In this document: piece by piece, positions 8,244-16,970 of the stretch
How the letters are laid out: every line of letters starts with the position of its first letter
How positions within the stretch are numbered: position 1 is the first letter of the stretch
Assembly: GCF_001685025.1 (NCBI RefSeq)
Contig: NZ_MAYU01000001.1
Coordinates: 310,001 to 374,000 of the forward strand
Length of the DNA stretch: 64,000 bases
Reading direction: 5' to 3'
Source: Bacillus sp. FJAT-27225
Lineage (GTDB): Bacteria > Bacillota > Bacilli > Bacillales > Cytobacillaceae
Notes under the pieces: generated by a model
Seen by the model: only the letters and a program-made list of their open reading frames with translations
Databases searched by the model: none
What the model was told of the DNA's origin: nothing
Made by a program: the position numbers and the translations under genes

Positions 8244-9434
8244 ATGGCCAAAAAACTATATTATCAAAATCAATACCTTCAGACTTTCGCAACAGAGCTC
8301 ATTGAACAAAAACAGGATAAATCTGGAGCGTGGTATGTACTTTTGAGAGAAACCGCTTTTTACCCTGAAGGCGGGGGACAGCCGTGTGATACAGGAACAC
8401 TGAACGGAGTAAAGGTAGTAAATGTCGTTGAGATTGATGATGAAATCCGCCATTATATTGACGGTCCTCTAGAGGATGAACAGATAGAGGGACAAATTGA
8501 TTGGGAAAGGCGGTTCGACCATATGCAGCAGCATACGGCGCAGCATATAGTATCAGCGGCTTTTGATAATGAATTTGGATTTAAAACTGTCAGTTTTCAT
8601 TTAGGTAAAGAAGAGTCGACTATTGACCTTGATATTGCAGGGGTAAATGAGCAGCATGTCCAAAGAGCGGAGGAACTAGCCAATCAAATCGTTCTGGAAA
8701 ATCTGCCAATTGAACTTAGGTGGGTTACACCTGAAGAAGCATCGGCATTTCCACTTAGAAAGGCCCTATCCGTTGAGGAGAATATTAGGCTCGTCATCAT
8801 ACCTGATTATGATTACAATGGCTGTGGCGGGACCCATCCGGCTTCAACCGCTGAGGCAGGAATGATCAAGATAGTAGGAATCGAGAAAGAGAAAAAGAAA
8901 ACAAGGATCAGTTTTGTGGCCGGTAACAGGGCATATCTCCACTTTGATAAAAAACAGAAGGTACTTGAGAAGCTTGCACCTTTATTGAATGCCCCACAGG
9001 AAAGCATGGAATCTGCAGTCTCGAAACTCCTTCAGGCAAAGGCACAGCTTGAAAAAGAGCTTTCGGAGGCAAAAGACAAACTGCTCGAATATGAAGCACG
9101 CGAGCTTATTACCAAGGCGGATAGAAATGGAAAGCCGTTAACCGCTTTATTTACAGGAAGATCGATTCAGGAATTACAAAAGCTAGGCAGGGCTATTGTG
9201 ACTGAGCGGGAAGATACCGTCTCCATTCTAGTATCGGAGACGGATGGAAAGCTGCAAATCGTTTGTGCAAAGGGGAAACAAGCTCCTGGCAACATGAAGG
9301 AACTGCTCGCAGGCATTCTTCCGTTGATTAACGGTAAGGGTGGGGGAAGTGAATTGTTCGCACAGGGGGGCGGACAAGCTTCGATTAGTCCTGAGCGATT
9401 GCTTGAGGATGCTTTGGCCGCGTTGCAGATGTAA
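8244..9434 (+). CDS. Alanyl-tRNA editing protein AlaX-L with DHHA1 domain
   Basis: This 396-residue protein resembles the editing and C-terminal parts of alanyl-tRNA synthetase. Residues 1-90 are beta-rich (FYPEGGGQPCD). The editing site follows with zinc ligands HTAQH (HxxxH) and CGGTH (CxxxH). A coiled coil (about 255-290) precedes a DHHA1 domain ending GKGGGSELFAQGGG. Such proteins hydrolyse Ser-tRNA(Ala) or Gly-tRNA(Ala) in trans. GAGGGG stands about 9 bases before the ATG. Confidence 0.92.
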   Translation: MAKKLYYQNQYLQTFATELIEQKQDKSGAWYVLLRETAFYPEGGGQPCDTGTLNGVKVVNVVEIDDEIRHYIDGPLEDEQIEGQIDWERRFDHMQQHTAQHIVSAAFDNEFGFKTVSFHLGKEESTIDLDIAGVNEQHVQRAEELANQIVLENLPIELRWVTPEEASAFPLRKALSVEENIRLVIIPDYDYNGCGGTHPASTAEAGMIKIVGIEKEKKKTRISFVAGNRAYLHFDKKQKVLEKLAPLLNAPQESMESAVSKLLQAKAQLEKELSEAKDKLLEYEARELITKADRNGKPLTALFTGRSIQELQKLGRAIVTEREDTVSILVSETDGKLQIVCAKGKQAPGNMKELLAGILPLINGKGGGSELFAQGGGQASISPERLLEDALAALQM

Positions 9435-9457
9435 GCATTCACTTTTTTTCTCAAAAA

Positions 9458-9595
9458 ACAAAAAGAAAGGCGCCTGTCCGAAGACAGGCGCCTTTCTGCG
9501 TACTGAGGCGGAGAACCACGCGCCACATTCGCATGTTCCCAAAAGGGAATGTTCCCCGGCTTACACAGTTCAGCTCATCGCTAAATCATCTTACC
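9458..9595 (-). ncRNA. Candidate small RNA ending in a strong terminator
   Basis: The minus strand ends in an exact 15-bp stem (AGAAAGGCGCCTGTC, loop TTCG; plus coordinates 9464-9497) followed by TTTTTG and more T. The T tract suits the minus strand and not the plus strand, yet no minus-strand ORF precedes it. Upstream lies another hairpin (ATTCCC/GGGAA) and a TATAAC-like -10 at 9602-9607 without a clear -35. It could be an uncharacterised sRNA, or simply a terminator shared with the AlaX gene. No known RNA family is recognised. Confidence 0.35.
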
Positions 9596-9669
9596 ACGGT
9601 TGGTTATAAAACACAATCCCAAATTGAGAGGAAATAAGTCCCATCATTTAAACAATTGACGGAAAACGA

Positions 9670-10461
9670 TTAATCTCCATCAAACATATTAAATAATCCG
9701 CGTGCGATACTGCCTTCATCCTTGCTTCCACCTGCTGCCGGCATCGCAGCAAATACACGGCTTGCAAGCCTGCTGAATGGCAAGGATTGTATCCAGACGG
9801 AGCCCGGACCTCTCAATGTGGCAAAGAAAAGACCTTCCCCACCAAATAAGGCTGTCTTGACTCCCTTAACCATTTCAATGTTATAATCTACACCGCTTGT
9901 CATGGCGACAAGACAGCCAGTGTCAACTCTCAGAACTTCGCCAGGCTGAAGATCTTTTTTATGTATGGTTCCGCCAGCGTGAACAAAAGCCATTCCGTCA
10001 CCTTCAAGCTTTTGCATGATAAAGCCTTCACCGCCAAAAAAGCCCGCACCAATTTTGCGCTGAAACTCGATTCCAACCGATACCCCTTTAGCAGCAGCAA
10101 GAAATGAGTCTTTCTGGCAAATAATGCGGCCACCCATCTCACTTAAATCCATTGGAATAATTTTTCCAGGATAGGGAGATGCAAACGATACATGGCTTTT
10201 GCCCGAACCAGCATTTGTGAAGGTCGTCATAAATAAGCTTTCCCCGGTCAGGACACGTTTACCTGCTGAAAACAGCTTACCCATAAGGCCGCCTCCACCA
10301 GCGTTTGACCCATCCCCAAATATCGTTTCCATTTTGATGCCATCTTCCATCATCATCAAGGCCCCAGCTTCAGCAATGACCGTTTCATTCGGGTCAAGCT
10401 CGACTTCAACAAACTGCATGTCATCCCCATAAATCTTGTAGTCGATTTCATGATTATTCAT
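9670..10461 (-). CDS. AIM24 / TIGR00266 family protein
   Basis: This 263-residue protein has the glycine-rich beta structure of the TIGR00266/AIM24 family: the early [20 protein letters not shown] motif, [20 protein letters not shown], and [24 protein letters not shown] near the end. Close relatives are widespread in Bacillus and have no settled biochemical role; the mitochondrial relative AIM24 helps organise inner-membrane complexes. AGGAGG precedes the ATG. Confidence 0.88.
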   Translation of the reverse strand: MNNHEIDYKIYGDDMQFVEVELDPNETVIAEAGALMMMEDGIKMETIFGDGSNAGGGGLMGKLFSAGKRVLTGESLFMTTFTNAGSGKSHVSFASPYPGKIIPMDLSEMGGRIICQKDSFLAAAKGVSVGIEFQRKIGAGFFGGEGFIMQKLEGDGMAFVHAGGTIHKKDLQPGEVLRVDTGCLVAMTSGVDYNIEMVKGVKTALFGGEGLFFATLRGPGSVWIQSLPFSRLASRVFAAMPAAGGSKDEGSIARGLFNMFDGD

Positions 10462-10531
10462 GTTCTTTTTCCTCCTTTGGTAAAAATACCCCTCCCATCC
10501 AGTATACTTAATTTGGGTATATAATGCTTAA

Positions 10532-10969
10532 TTAATTTAGATCTGAACTCCCGACTTGATACACCTCTGGCTTCCCGTTTTTCGTGTTCATCAGACGGAT
10601 TTGTTCAGGGGTAATTTTGAGAACAATATAAGCTGGATCATTCGGTCCCTCAAACCAGCCTTCAAAGTCCGGGTTCCAGAGCCTCTGTTTTTCTTCCGCC
10701 GAATCTAAAATGGTGGCTTTTCCTTCGACTTCCAGAAAACTGTCCTTAAGGCCTTGTCCATGGTATCCAAGCAGGATATGAACATATGGGTTCCGCTCCA
10801 TATCGCCGACCTTATGGGTATTGAGATCAGATGCACTATACAAAATAAGCCCCTCGTTGTAAAAGTCCATATATCTGGAATAGGGCTTGCCATTCCGGAC
10901 AGTTGCAAGCGTACCTGTTTTTTCTTTTTCTAAAATGGAAAGGATTTTATCCCTCAATGAGTTACTCAT
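10532..10969 (-). CDS. Pyridoxamine 5'-phosphate oxidase-fold protein (general stress protein 26-like)
   Basis: This 145-residue split-barrel flavin-binding protein has LEKEKTGTLATVRNGKPYSRYMDF, LILYSASDLNTHKVGDMERNP and the C-terminal YIVLKITPEQIRLMN. This is the short PPOX/GSP26 type, binding FMN or F420-like cofactors with unknown substrate. It starts at an ATG preceded by AGGAGG. It reads divergently from the exonuclease gene at 11107. Confidence 0.85.
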   Translation of the reverse strand: MSNSLRDKILSILEKEKTGTLATVRNGKPYSRYMDFYNEGLILYSASDLNTHKVGDMERNPYVHILLGYHGQGLKDSFLEVEGKATILDSAEEKQRLWNPDFEGWFEGPNDPAYIVLKITPEQIRLMNTKNGKPEVYQVGSSDLN

Positions 10970-11106
10970 TTCATATTCCTCCTTAAAAGGTTGTCATTAT
11001 AGTATCCCTTCATCTTTAAAAACAAATCAGAAAGCCATTAAAGCTGTTTATATCTGATTATGATAGGATAGTTGTATATAAAAAGAATGAACAATAGAGG
11101 AGAAGT

Positions 11107-11769
11107 ATGATGACTCGAAAACTAAAAACCGGCTTGCTGGCAGATACAGAAACAACAGGCTTAAAACCTGGCAGTGATGAAATTATTGAACTCGGATTAA
11201 TCCTCTTTTCTTTTGATGAAGAGACAGGCGAAATTGTCGATGTTTTAGAAGAAGCAGAATTTTTAAGGGAACCTTTATCACCGTCAGCAATCAGGAATTA
11301 TCCCGGTGCGTTCAGGGTGCATGGCATCCCATTCAACAGTGTAAAAGGCAAAGTTTTTGATGATGAAAAAATTATGAAGCTGTTCGGATACTCTGAAGCG
11401 GTCTTGGCACATAATGCAACATTTGACCGAAGTTTCCTTTATCATATGTACCCTGAAGTCAATGAGCGCAATTGGTATTGTACAATGAGGAATATCCCGT
11501 GGAAACAATACGGTTTCCAGAGCGGCAGTCTTCTTTCGCTTTTAAAAGCACATGGAATTTCAGGCTCTCAGCAGCATCGGGCTATGGATGATATTGTTCA
11601 GTTGATGGCCTTGTTAAAGCATCCAAATCAGGATGGCTACCCATATTTAAGGGAAGTATTGTCCAAAAAGCCCATGCGTAAGTATGAACCTGGAGGTGCA
11701 CGGACAGGCTATCGAAATTGGCGTACAGGAAATAAGGGGGCTTCCTCTACCAATTCATGGGGCAGCTAA
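11107..11769 (+). CDS. DnaQ-like 3'-5' exonuclease (DEDDh)
   Basis: This 220-residue protein has the ExoI motif ADTETTGL (DxE), ExoII LAHNATFDRSFL and ExoIII HRAMDDIVQL (HxxxxD), placing it in the DEDDh group with DNA polymerase III epsilon. It is free-standing, not fused to PolC, and probably trims 3' ends in repair. The C-terminal 30 residues are basic and glycine-rich. AGAGGAG precedes ATGATG. Confidence 0.88.
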   Translation: MMTRKLKTGLLADTETTGLKPGSDEIIELGLILFSFDEETGEIVDVLEEAEFLREPLSPSAIRNYPGAFRVHGIPFNSVKGKVFDDEKIMKLFGYSEAVLAHNATFDRSFLYHMYPEVNERNWYCTMRNIPWKQYGFQSGSLLSLLKAHGISGSQQHRAMDDIVQLMALLKHPNQDGYPYLREVLSKKPMRKYEPGGARTGYRNWRTGNKGASSTNSWGS

Positions 11770-11831
11770 ATGGCAGCAGAAGACTGTTTACATAAGACTA
11801 TTATTTTTTCATAGTAATTGGAGTGGTTAAA

Positions 11832-12980
11832 GTGGATTTCAGAAAAACGAATACACCTGAAGAGAGACTGGAGCTAGCAGGAGAACTTGCGCGTTTTTTC
11901 AACGAACGTGCAGATGGCATTGATCGAAACGGTGAGTTTCCTTATGAAAACTTTACGCTTTTAAAGAAGTCCGGTTACACAGCTTTAACAGTCCCAACAG
12001 AATATGGCGGAATGGGGATTTCCCTATTTGAATTGCTTCAGCTTCAAGAAAAACTTGCTGAAGGCGATGGTTCTACAGCACTGGCTGCAGGCTGGCATAT
12101 GGGAATCATAAAAAATCTCGATGAAAAAAGGCCTTGGAAGGAAGAAGTTTTCCGGAAACTATGTGAAGATACAGTCAATAAAGGTGCCCTCCTTAATAGT
12201 GCTGCCTCTGAAAAAGCAACCGGAAGCCCAACCCGAGGCGGCAAGCCACAGACAATTGCTGTAAAAGTCGGTGAAGGTTGGAGGCTTTCAGGAAGAAAAA
12301 TCTTTACGACTCTATCCCCAGTACTTGACTATGTGCTTGTTTCAGCCAGTCTTAATGGAAGAGATAATATTGGAACATTCCTGATCAAAATGGATACACC
12401 TGGAGTTTCGATTGAGGAAACATGGAATAGCATTTCAATGAGAGGAACTGGGAGCCATGACCTTATCCTGACTGATTGTATGGTCAGCGATGAACACCTT
12501 GTGGAAACCTCCTCAGGAAAAAAAGGTGCCAATGGCTGGCTTCTTCATATACCTGCCTGTTATTTAGGGATTGCCGCAGCAGCCCGAAACTATGCCATTT
12601 CATTTTCAAAAACCTATTCTCCCAACAGCATAGAAGGTACGATAAGTGAACTTCCAGCTGTAAGGCATCGGATCGGGGAGATGGAACTCCTACTCTTGCA
12701 GTCCAGGCATTTCCTATATAGCGTTGCAAGAAAATGGGATACGAGCAATGCAGAAACCAGGGATAATATGGTGCCTGAGTTGAATGCAGCCAAGACGGCA
12801 GTCGTGAATGACGCGCAGAAAATTGTCGATTTGGCGATGCGTATCGTTGGGGCGGGAAGCTTATCACGGACAAATCCTATGCAACGATATTACCGGGATG
12901 TCCGGGCGGGAATTCATAATCCACCCATGGATGATATGACGATTCAGATACTGGCTGCATCCGCATTGGAGAGAAATTGA
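11832..12980 (+). CDS. Acyl-CoA dehydrogenase family protein
   Basis: This roughly 382-residue flavoprotein has an N-terminal helical domain (YENFTLLKKSGYTALTVPTEYGGMG), a middle beta domain (SGRKIFTTLSPVLDYVLVSA, SMRGTGSHD) and a C-terminal helical domain. The divergent C-terminus resembles the DszC/nitroalkane-oxidase-like branch more than classical beta-oxidation enzymes, and the usual catalytic glutamate is not obvious. GTG at 11832 was chosen over GTG 11823 because GGAGTGG lies 5-8 bases upstream. The substrate is unknown. Confidence 0.84.
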   Translation: MDFRKTNTPEERLELAGELARFFNERADGIDRNGEFPYENFTLLKKSGYTALTVPTEYGGMGISLFELLQLQEKLAEGDGSTALAAGWHMGIIKNLDEKRPWKEEVFRKLCEDTVNKGALLNSAASEKATGSPTRGGKPQTIAVKVGEGWRLSGRKIFTTLSPVLDYVLVSASLNGRDNIGTFLIKMDTPGVSIEETWNSISMRGTGSHDLILTDCMVSDEHLVETSSGKKGANGWLLHIPACYLGIAAAARNYAISFSKTYSPNSIEGTISELPAVRHRIGEMELLLLQSRHFLYSVARKWDTSNAETRDNMVPELNAAKTAVVNDAQKIVDLAMRIVGAGSLSRTNPMQRYYRDVRAGIHNPPMDDMTIQILAASALERN

Positions 12981-13041
12981 ATGTAACTGGGGCATAATAG
13001 CATCTTTCTTTGCCAGACTATAGGCGAAAGGAGTGTTGATT

Positions 13042-13203
13042 TTGCCAAGGGGAAAAGAACTTCAACAGCTGCCGATGAGTACGATTGCTCCCGGCGCCGG
13101 CAAGGATCGAGGCCCATTTGAGCGCCAGTCCTTAAAAAGCGTTGCCAGGGATACTCAACCACAGCCCTCATCGATACGGAACGAGCAGCTTGAGAAGGGC
13201 TGA
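13042..13203 (+). CDS. Small protein of unknown function (53 aa)
   Basis: A TTG start stands 7-8 bases after AAAGGAG and opens a 53-residue frame (start MPRGKELQQL, end QLEKG) rich in P, G, S, Q and R with no membrane segment. Its position 61 bases after the acyl-CoA dehydrogenase gene suggests cotranscription. No family is recognised. It rests mainly on the good ribosome binding site. Confidence 0.5.
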   Translation: MPRGKELQQLPMSTIAPGAGKDRGPFERQSLKSVARDTQPQPSSIRNEQLEKG

Positions 13204-13326
13204 TTATATGTAAACATCCTACAAGGACAATCAAGCCGTTTAGTGCGGATTGGAGTTAGTCCACTTGCAAGAAGCTGTCCCAAAAGTAACCTTTTGAGAG
13301 CCTCTTTTTTTAGATCTACTAGTACC

Positions 13327-13460
13327 AGTTGATTTCCGCTCCTGGCGCTTCGCTTTCCGTGGGCGGGCGGGGAGCCTCCTCGGCGCTATAAGCGCCTGCG
13401 GGGTCTCCCACTGTCCCTTTTCTCCCACAGGAGTCTGCGCGCCTTCCGCTTCAATCAACT
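13327..13460. repeat. MITE-like palindromic element, copy 1 (134 bp)
   Basis: The GC-rich element starts AGTTGATT (13327-13334) and ends AATCAACT (13453-13460), an 8-bp terminal inverted repeat. It contains GGCGCTTCGCTTTCCGTGGG and GCCTGCGGGGTCTCCCACTG, a pattern I recognise as recurring between genes in many Bacillaceae. A second, interrupted copy in the opposite orientation lies at 46729-47042. No ORF. Here it sits inside the IS remnant. Confidence 0.75.
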
Positions 13461-13545
13461 TCACTGCATAAAAAAATAAGAAAACATTTACTTTTTGGTA
13501 TAATTTAGTCACCACAACCGAATTCACCCTAAGGAGTGCTTTCTT

Positions 13546-14052
13546 ATGTATCGTAATTACAAAGACCAGCTGGTTCTTATAAAGAATATGAGATCCTAAT
13601 CCCACATAACCATCTTCGCAAACCTCTATCCCGGAGAGGCCCACCTTATTACAATCCTTACATGATGCTTAAAGTTATCTTCCCTGCCAGAACTCAGAAA
13701 ATCTACTCTTCCCATTAATTTGAAAAGCAGCTTGGCCAAGATATTTTTTTAATTTGGCTTGCAGGAAACGAAAAACCACATTTCCGAACTTCAACCGTTT
13801 CCGTTCGGAACGGGTGAAAGGAATCATATAAGAAACGTTCTTCTCCATAGTGGTTCGCTTGAGAATTACTTCCTTGAGGGCACAAAGCTTAAGGCGAATG
13901 CGATTAAATCCATTTGGGCAAATCAAACATAATGCCGGTTTCAATCGTCTGTCCTTACGGGGCCTATCCAAAAATACAGTAGACCTGGGTCTGCTTTTCT
14001 GCACCCATAATTAAAAAAGAGAGGGAACATACACTGAAAAACAACTAGAAAA
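13546..14052 (+). pseudogene. Remnant of IS1182-family transposase
   Basis: ATG at 13546 after AAGGAG opens MYRNYKDQLVL and hits a stop after 17 codons. Other frames then show pieces of the same protein in order: PYYNPYMMLKVI, NRFRSERVKG, EGTKLKANAIKSIWAN (compare IS1182 DGTKIEANANK) and AGFNRLSLRGLSKNTVDLG (compare the C-terminal GFxRFLxRGLxNV motif). Frameshifts and a large internal deletion make it non-functional. A minus-strand frame at 13675-14004 is only its shadow. Confidence 0.78.
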
Positions 14053-14132
14053 TGCGGTTGAAACAGAGTGAAATAGACGCCAGAAAGTTTTGGAATTCAT
14101 CTATATCAAAAAAATTCACAATAAAACATAAA

Positions 14133-14177
14133 AGCTGTCCCAAAAGAGTCGTCATTTAACGACCTTTCGGAACAGCC
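14133..14177 (-). terminator. Terminator of sspH formed by the IS right end
   Basis: On the minus strand GGCTGTTCCGAAAG...CTCTTTTGGGACAGC forms a long stem with an inner TCGT/ACGA stem and is followed by TTTTATG. It lies 8 bases after the sspH stop and overlaps the inverted repeat of the IS remnant. Confidence 0.75.
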
Positions 14178-14184
14178 TCCTTGT

Positions 14185-14367
14185 CTAGTCTTCCTTCAAC
14201 TCTTTAATTTCAATAACAGTTCTTTCTTCAAGCGGGCCTCTTAAATGTACTGTTGCTGTTTCCCCGTCCTCGTGCAATTCGTCTATCCAGACTTCCGCAC
14301 CGTTATATGAAACGGCAATGTCAGCAGAAGAGGAAAGTATTTGCCTAACCCGATTTGCTTCCAACAT
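14185..14367 (-). CDS. sspH: H-type small acid-soluble spore protein
   Basis: This 60-residue protein matches the SspH pattern: an N-terminal EANRVRQILSS, the central VSYNGAEVWIDEL (family VxYNGxxVxI), a TATVHL core and an ending with a charged EIKELKED. H-type SASPs are made in the forespore and stored in the mature spore. The start at 14367 is chosen for a GGGGG site just upstream; an in-frame ATG at 14382 would overlap that site. Confidence 0.86.
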   Translation of the reverse strand: MLEANRVRQILSSSADIAVSYNGAEVWIDELHEDGETATVHLRGPLEERTVIEIKELKED

Positions 14368-14531
14368 AAATCCCCCTTTCAACCTGATTCAAGAATAGCT
14401 TTGGCATATTGAAAGAAATTATCCCGATTGAATGGTTATTTACACATTTTTTGTACAAGCGGGTTTCTTGTCCAATCAATCGGATGTGCCCTTCATATTC
14501 TGTAATAGTCAAAGTGAAAGGAGGAAGTTAA

Positions 14532-15023
14532 ATGGGCAGAAAAAGAGAAATGGACAGAAGAAGGAACAGGAACAGGAATAGAAATAATGTCAGGAATGTT
14601 GATGTGTTTGCGGATCGAGTGGTAATCCGTGCAAATGAGGTCATAGTACTAGGAACGGAAGGCAACAGGGGAAGAGACGGTCATAGGGTTGCAGGCGCTT
14701 ATGGCGGTAACAGCCAATATGGAGACAATATGGTTGGAGGCGCTTATGACCACAACGGCCAATATGGAGGAAATATGGCTGGAGATTATTACGGCAATAC
14801 CCAAGGATCCAATGTTGCTGGGGCAAGCGATCGATACGAAGACGGATACAATAACAATTATTCTCAGGAAGATGGCTATTCGAGAAATAACTATGCTGGA
14901 GAAAGGTATTCGCATCGCTGCGGACGCTGCTCCGGCAGGAATGAACACCGCTGCTCCAATGTAGGCGGATACCGTATTTGCAATCAGTCCCATAGTCGCT
15001 GCCGCGATAATTTCTGGTTTTAA
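14532..15023 (+). CDS. Asn/Gly/Tyr-rich protein with Cys-His tail (possible spore surface protein)
   Basis: This 163-residue protein has a basic start (RKREMDRRRNRNRNRNN), a short ordered patch (VDVFADRVVIRANEVIVLG), a low-complexity middle of repeated GGNxQYGxN / GAYDxNGQYG, and a Cys/His-rich end (HRCGRCSGRNEHRC, then C residues to the end). The composition resembles Bacillus coat or exosporium proteins, and its neighbour sspH is a spore gene; this role is inference. AAAGGAGG precedes the ATG, and a terminator follows. Confidence 0.72.
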   Translation: MGRKREMDRRRNRNRNRNNVRNVDVFADRVVIRANEVIVLGTEGNRGRDGHRVAGAYGGNSQYGDNMVGGAYDHNGQYGGNMAGDYYGNTQGSNVAGASDRYEDGYNNNYSQEDGYSRNNYAGERYSHRCGRCSGRNEHRCSNVGGYRICNQSHSRCRDNFWF

Positions 15024-15052
15024 ATTTAAAGATCGTTCAAAATATCAGGCAA

Positions 15053-15085
15053 CAGGAAATGCATACTCATTTCCTGATTTTTTTT
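15053..15085 (+). terminator. Terminator after the Asn/Gly-rich gene
   Basis: CAGGAAATG (15053-15061) pairs with CATTTCCTG (15068-15076), followed by eight T. The rest of the gap to 15320 shows no gene. Confidence 0.88.
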
Positions 15086-15320
15086 GCCTAGTTTCTTCTA
15101 TATAAAACCCCGCCTACATTTTATTGTAGGGTTTACCGCACGTTCATCGTTTAATAATAGGAAGGGTTTTCCCAACGGGTTGATTTGCCAAAAAGCGCCT
15201 AATTACCTGTTCTAAAAAATGAAGCAAACTTCTTAAAATTGTAATTGCAGAAAATAGGTGCCGGGTTTATGATTACTAAGGAAGTTAGAAGATAATTTTT
15301 CCCAACAAGGAAGAGTGGAA

Positions 15321-16568
15321 TTGAATCCCAATCATCGTCCAGAAATTGTTAAACTTAATGAAACGTATAGTATCAAAAACGGAATCGCTTCGACAATCGC
15401 CCTTAATTTAACTGCTAATTACTTTTCACTGTTTGCCATTGGGGTTTTAGGGGCTTCCAACTACCAAATTGGGCTTATCAGTTCACTGCCCCAATTTGTC
15501 GGCATTTTTGCGATGTTTATTGGGTCGATTGCTTTGGGCAGACAAGCTGAAAAGAAACGTTTTACGTCTTATTCAACCTTTTTCACACGGCTTTTTCTGC
15601 TTGGCATGTTTTTCGTCATATATGTTCCAGTTGAATATAGAAGCTGGATATTTGTCCTGCTGGTCGGCTTTATGAACCTGCCAGGTTCGTTCGCAACACT
15701 TAGCTGGCAGTCACTGATTGGCGACCTTATCCCGGAACATCGGCGGAGCGGTTTTTTCAGTGAAAGAAATAGGGTTTTAACTATAATAGGAATGATCGCG
15801 ACCTTCATAATCGGCCTGACTCTCCAGCAGTTTAATAAACATGATCCTCATCCGTACCAGGCACTATTCCTGATTGCGTTTTTGGTAAGCTTGTTAGAAG
15901 TTTATTTTTTGCTCAAACATAAAGAAGCTAAGGGGAAAGGATACAAAAAGCCTTTTTCGATTAAACCTGATTTTTCGATTTTTACATATAAGCCGTATTT
16001 CTATTTCCTTGTTTGCGGCCTTTATTTTAATTTTGGCTGGCAGATGGCCTGGCCTTTGTTCAGTATTTATCAAATATCGTATGCACATGCGGATGGTTTC
16101 TGGATTAGTCTTTTGACAGTAACAAACCAGCTTGCTCAAATCATAAGCTTTAATTGGTGGGGTAGAATGGCTGACAAGCATGGGAACGCCAAAATGCTGA
16201 TTCTTGTTGCTCTTGGTATGTCGATTGCCCCGGTTTCCTTCATTGCCTCTACAAATCTTGTGTACATTACATTTGCGAATGGCCTTTCCGGCTTTTTCTT
16301 ATCAGGTACTATTTTGCTATTATTCAACCAGCTTCTGGAGGTAACGAAAGATGAAAACAGAAGTGCCTATATCGCAAATTATAATGTATTATTATCCGTA
16401 ATCGGTTTCATTGCACCGCAAATGGGGGTATTTTTGTTAGAGGCAACGGATATCCAACTATCTATGTACATTTCAACAGCCATCCGCCTATCAAGCGCAA
16501 TTTTATTCCTGCTTTTCTTCTTATATAAAAAGAATATCCAGGCAGAAGCAAATAAATTGGCTGGTTAA
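15321..16568 (+). CDS. MFS permease
   Basis: This roughly 415-residue protein has about 12 hydrophobic segments and major-facilitator signatures (GRQAEKKRF between helices 2 and 3, GRMADKHGNAK between 8 and 9). The substrate is not evident. TTG at 15321 has AGGA at a normal distance of 9 bases; the alternative GTG at 15315 would be too close to it. The next small gene starts 31 bases later. Confidence 0.84.
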   Translation: MNPNHRPEIVKLNETYSIKNGIASTIALNLTANYFSLFAIGVLGASNYQIGLISSLPQFVGIFAMFIGSIALGRQAEKKRFTSYSTFFTRLFLLGMFFVIYVPVEYRSWIFVLLVGFMNLPGSFATLSWQSLIGDLIPEHRRSGFFSERNRVLTIIGMIATFIIGLTLQQFNKHDPHPYQALFLIAFLVSLLEVYFLLKHKEAKGKGYKKPFSIKPDFSIFTYKPYFYFLVCGLYFNFGWQMAWPLFSIYQISYAHADGFWISLLTVTNQLAQIISFNWWGRMADKHGNAKMLILVALGMSIAPVSFIASTNLVYITFANGLSGFFLSGTILLLFNQLLEVTKDENRSAYIANYNVLLSVIGFIAPQMGVFLLEATDIQLSMYISTAIRLSSAILFLLFFLYKKNIQAEANKLAG

Positions 16569-16599
16569 CTCCAAACTACAAATAAAGAAAAGAGGAATC

Positions 16600-16851
16600 A
16601 TGATGGGAACGTGTAAACTGGACCACTCACCTGAGGATGTCCAAAAAAAATATGAAACCCAATGCCACCTACTTCCGTCTAATATACGTGAACCGTTTGC
16701 GGACTGGCTTAGCAGCCATCCCACCCAGTTGGAATTAAATGAAGTATTTCACCTTCTAAAGAAATATGATCTTATTACCGAAGAAGAGCAGGCAGCAAGG
16801 GACCTCGAACTATCACGCATCCTGTTGGATAAAGGGGAAAAAGGCAAATAA
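16600..16851 (+). CDS. Conserved-looking small protein of unknown function (83 aa)
   Basis: This mostly helical, charged 83-residue protein (MMGTCKLDHSPEDVQKKYETQ to LLDKGEKGK) has a Cys-His pair early and no membrane segment. AGAGGAA precedes ATGATG, so the start may be 16600 or 16603. It probably shares a transcript with the MFS permease. Family not recognised. Confidence 0.7.
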   Translation: MMGTCKLDHSPEDVQKKYETQCHLLPSNIREPFADWLSSHPTQLELNEVFHLLKKYDLITEEEQAARDLELSRILLDKGEKGK

Positions 16852-16970
16852 ATATTTGCCCAGCAAGGTATGAACAAGCTGTATTATTGTTTCTACTTTT
16901 ATCTATAATGTGTTATAGTAATTGAGGTTTGTTTACCTGAGATTTTTCGGTAAGTGAGAGGAGAATCAAC

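Larger units (their letters stand above)
13272..14178 (+). mobile_element. Decayed IS1182-like insertion sequence
   Basis: The left end AAGCTGTCCCAAAAG (13272-13286) and the complement of the right end (AGGCTGTTCCGAAAG, from 14164-14178) match in 12 of 15 positions as terminal inverted repeats. Between them lie fragments of an IS1182-type transposase and a nested 134-bp palindromic element. The stretch 13204-14184 contains no intact gene. The right end also forms the sspH terminator. Confidence 0.72.

Noticed and set aside
13675-14004. Minus-strand ORF of 109 residues
   Set aside because: The plus strand carries IS1182 transposase fragments over the same bases; the minus frame has no ribosome site and is their shadow.
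14649-14993. Minus-strand 114-residue ORF opposite the Asn/Gly-rich gene
   Set aside because: It is an artefact of low-complexity codons on the plus strand, and the plus frame has the ribosome site and terminator.
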